Origin: Anaerococcus sp. Marseille-P3625
GTDB taxonomy: Bacteria > Bacillota > Clostridia > Tissierellales > Peptoniphilaceae
Direction: 5' to 3'
Assembly: GCF_900232825.1 (NCBI RefSeq)
Contig: NZ_OCTP01000010.1
Location: 434,001 to 498,000, forward strand
Length of the DNA stretch: 64,000 bases
Below, piece after piece: positions 63,132 to 64,000 of this stretch (positions within the stretch are counted from its first letter, which is position 1; every line of letters starts with the position of its first letter). Below the pieces are notes generated by a model. That model was not told where the DNA came from and searched no databases. It worked only from the letters and a program-made list of their open reading frames with translations. The translations under genes were made by a program, and so were the position numbers.

Positions 63132-64000
63132 TAATTACTCACCCTAAATACACTATATACTGTTTTTATAGACTTTAACTTACTTATTACATCGTTAAGC
63201 TGATCTGTGCTATTAACCTCAACTGATAAATCTATAATACCCTCGTTATTATCATTAACTCTAGCGTTCATTCCAACGATATTAACATCTAAAGATGATA
63301 AATTTTTTGTAACATCGTATATAACAGAAGGAGTATTATGTGCAATTATTTGAATTTTTACTGGGAATTTATCAGTAGATTCGTTTTGCCAGTAAACATC
63401 AATAAGTCTTTCTGGCTGTTTATTATTAATAATGTTTGGACATGATTTTGTATGAACTGATATTCCATTACCTCTTGTTATATAGCCGATGATTGGATCT
63501 CCAGGAACTGGTGTACAGCATTTTGCAAATTTAACATCGATATTTCCTTCTAAATCACTAACTCTTACTTCTTTTTTAGAGCTTTGATTTGAAGCGTAAG
63601 TTTTATGAACTTCTATTGGTTCATTTAAAAGTTTCTCTTTATTTTCAAGATCTTTTTCTTTTTTTATCAATTTTTGAATTACTTGTTCACTTGTAATTCT
63701 ACCATAACCAACTGCTGCATACATTTGCTCGTCACTTGGAAATCCCAAGCTGTTAGCAATTTCATTAATCCATTCATCTTTTAAGAGATTTTTATAGCCT
63801 TCTCTTTGCTTTTTAATATCTCTTATGATAAGATTTTTGCCAATTTCTATGTTATCTTCTTTTTCATGTTTTTTGAAAAACTGTTTTATTTTGTTTTTCG
63901 CTTGAGAACTTTTAACAATATTTAACCAATCTTTACTAGGTCCTGAAGAATTTTTTGATGTTAAAATTTCAACCACATCTCCGGTTTTTAGTTGCTGGGT
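63131..64000 (-). CDS. rel: Rel (RelA/SpoT-family) (p)ppGpp synthetase/hydrolase, C-terminal part
   Basis: The frame is open to the right edge, so the gene continues beyond the window; about 289 C-terminal residues are seen. It opens in the TGS domain (QQLKTGDVVEILTSKNSSGPS), continues through the helical domain with WLNIVKSSQAKNKIKQFFKK, the zinc-finger region FAKCCTPVPGDPIIGYITRGNGISVHTKSCPN (in part: KCCTPVPGDPI), and a C-terminal ACT domain (IQIIAHNTPSVIYDVTKNL). The regulatory half is complete. Synthetase and hydrolase halves lie outside. Neighbours dtd and the MBL gene are the usual ones. Confidence 0.95.
   Translation of the reverse strand, partial: TQQLKTGDVVEILTSKNSSGPSKDWLNIVKSSQAKNKIKQFFKKHEKEDNIEIGKNLIIRDIKKQREGYKNLLKDEWINEIANSLGFPSDEQMYAAVGYGRITSEQVIQKLIKKEKDLENKEKLLNEPIEVHKTYASNQSSKKEVRVSDLEGNIDVKFAKCCTPVPGDPIIGYITRGNGISVHTKSCPNIINNKQPERLIDVYWQNESTDKFPVKIQIIAHNTPSVIYDVTKNLSSLDVNIVGMNARVNDNNEGIIDLSVEVNSTDQLNDVISKLKSIKTVYSVFRVSN

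Noticed and set aside
1-64000. tRNA, rRNA, CRISPR array, insertion sequence or replication origin
   Set aside because: No cloverleaf-like block, spaced direct repeats, transposase or DnaA-box cluster was visible, and gaps between genes are too small for most of these.

Overview
The window is a stretch of core chromosome from a low-GC (about 30% G+C by eye), Gram-positive, non-spore-forming-looking Firmicute. Gene order and protein style (glmU-prs-pth-mfd, nadD-yqeK-rsfS-comEA, rplU-prp-rpmA-obg, alaS-ireB-ruvX-DUF1292, RNase Y and RNase J, L27 with a cleavable N-terminal extension) place it among Bacillota. AT-rich codons and the mixed Clostridia-like layout suggest the anaerobic cocci (Peptoniphilaceae, e.g. 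Anaerococcus or a relative). That family-level placement is inference. I see no prophage, insertion sequence, CRISPR array, tRNA or rRNA, and no gene-free gap longer than 300 bases.

Layout. 1-3.1 kb (+): end of an MtaD-type deaminase, a fused AcpS-NnrD protein, alanine racemase, and a MazF toxin with no antitoxin gene beside it. 3.1-4.6 kb (-): murC. 4.7-14.7 kb (+): rpiB, deoD, then glmU-prs-pth-mfd and two PrsA-like lipoproteins, then hup. 14.7-16.5 kb (-): rqcH. 16.6-23.7 kb (+): gmk-rpoZ-coaBC-priA-ftsY and rpsB-tsf behind a structured leader. 23.8-30.2 kb (+): a heterodimeric ABC exporter, rny, and a Xer-type recombinase preceded by a perfect 36-bp palindrome. From 30.2 kb to the right edge almost everything is on the minus strand: mutS-mutL-miaA-ynbB; dut plus an anchored unknown; a long operon from obgE through nadD, comEA, rrf2, alaS, ruvX, fur and rnjA to trmR-trhP; rplU-prp-rpmA behind an L21 leader; nifS-like/thiI; ylmH-lspA-ung; sepF; and rel-dtd-MBL-aspS-rseC-(small ORF)-der-plsY-gpsA.

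The genes mostly serve information processing and envelope building. They cover translation (S2, EF-Ts, L21, L27, AlaRS, AspRS, RqcH, Pth, RsfS, Obg, Der), tRNA modification (MiaA, ThiI with its desulfurase, TrhP/TrmR), RNA decay (RNase Y, RNase J), DNA repair (Mfd, MutS, MutL, Ung, PriA), peptidoglycan and lipid synthesis (Alr, MurC, GlmU, PlsY, GpsA, LspA) and cofactor synthesis (CoaBC, NadD, AcpS).

The least ordinary things I found are these: the change of coding strand at about 30.2 kb beside a recombinase gene with a perfect palindrome in its leader; a MutL whose C-terminal endonuclease motifs look destroyed; a PriA that appears to start at ATT; a solitary MazF; a two-stem leader before rpsB; and an unannotated 28-codon ORF that exactly fills the rseC-der gap. 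I did not find a clearly new multi-gene system.
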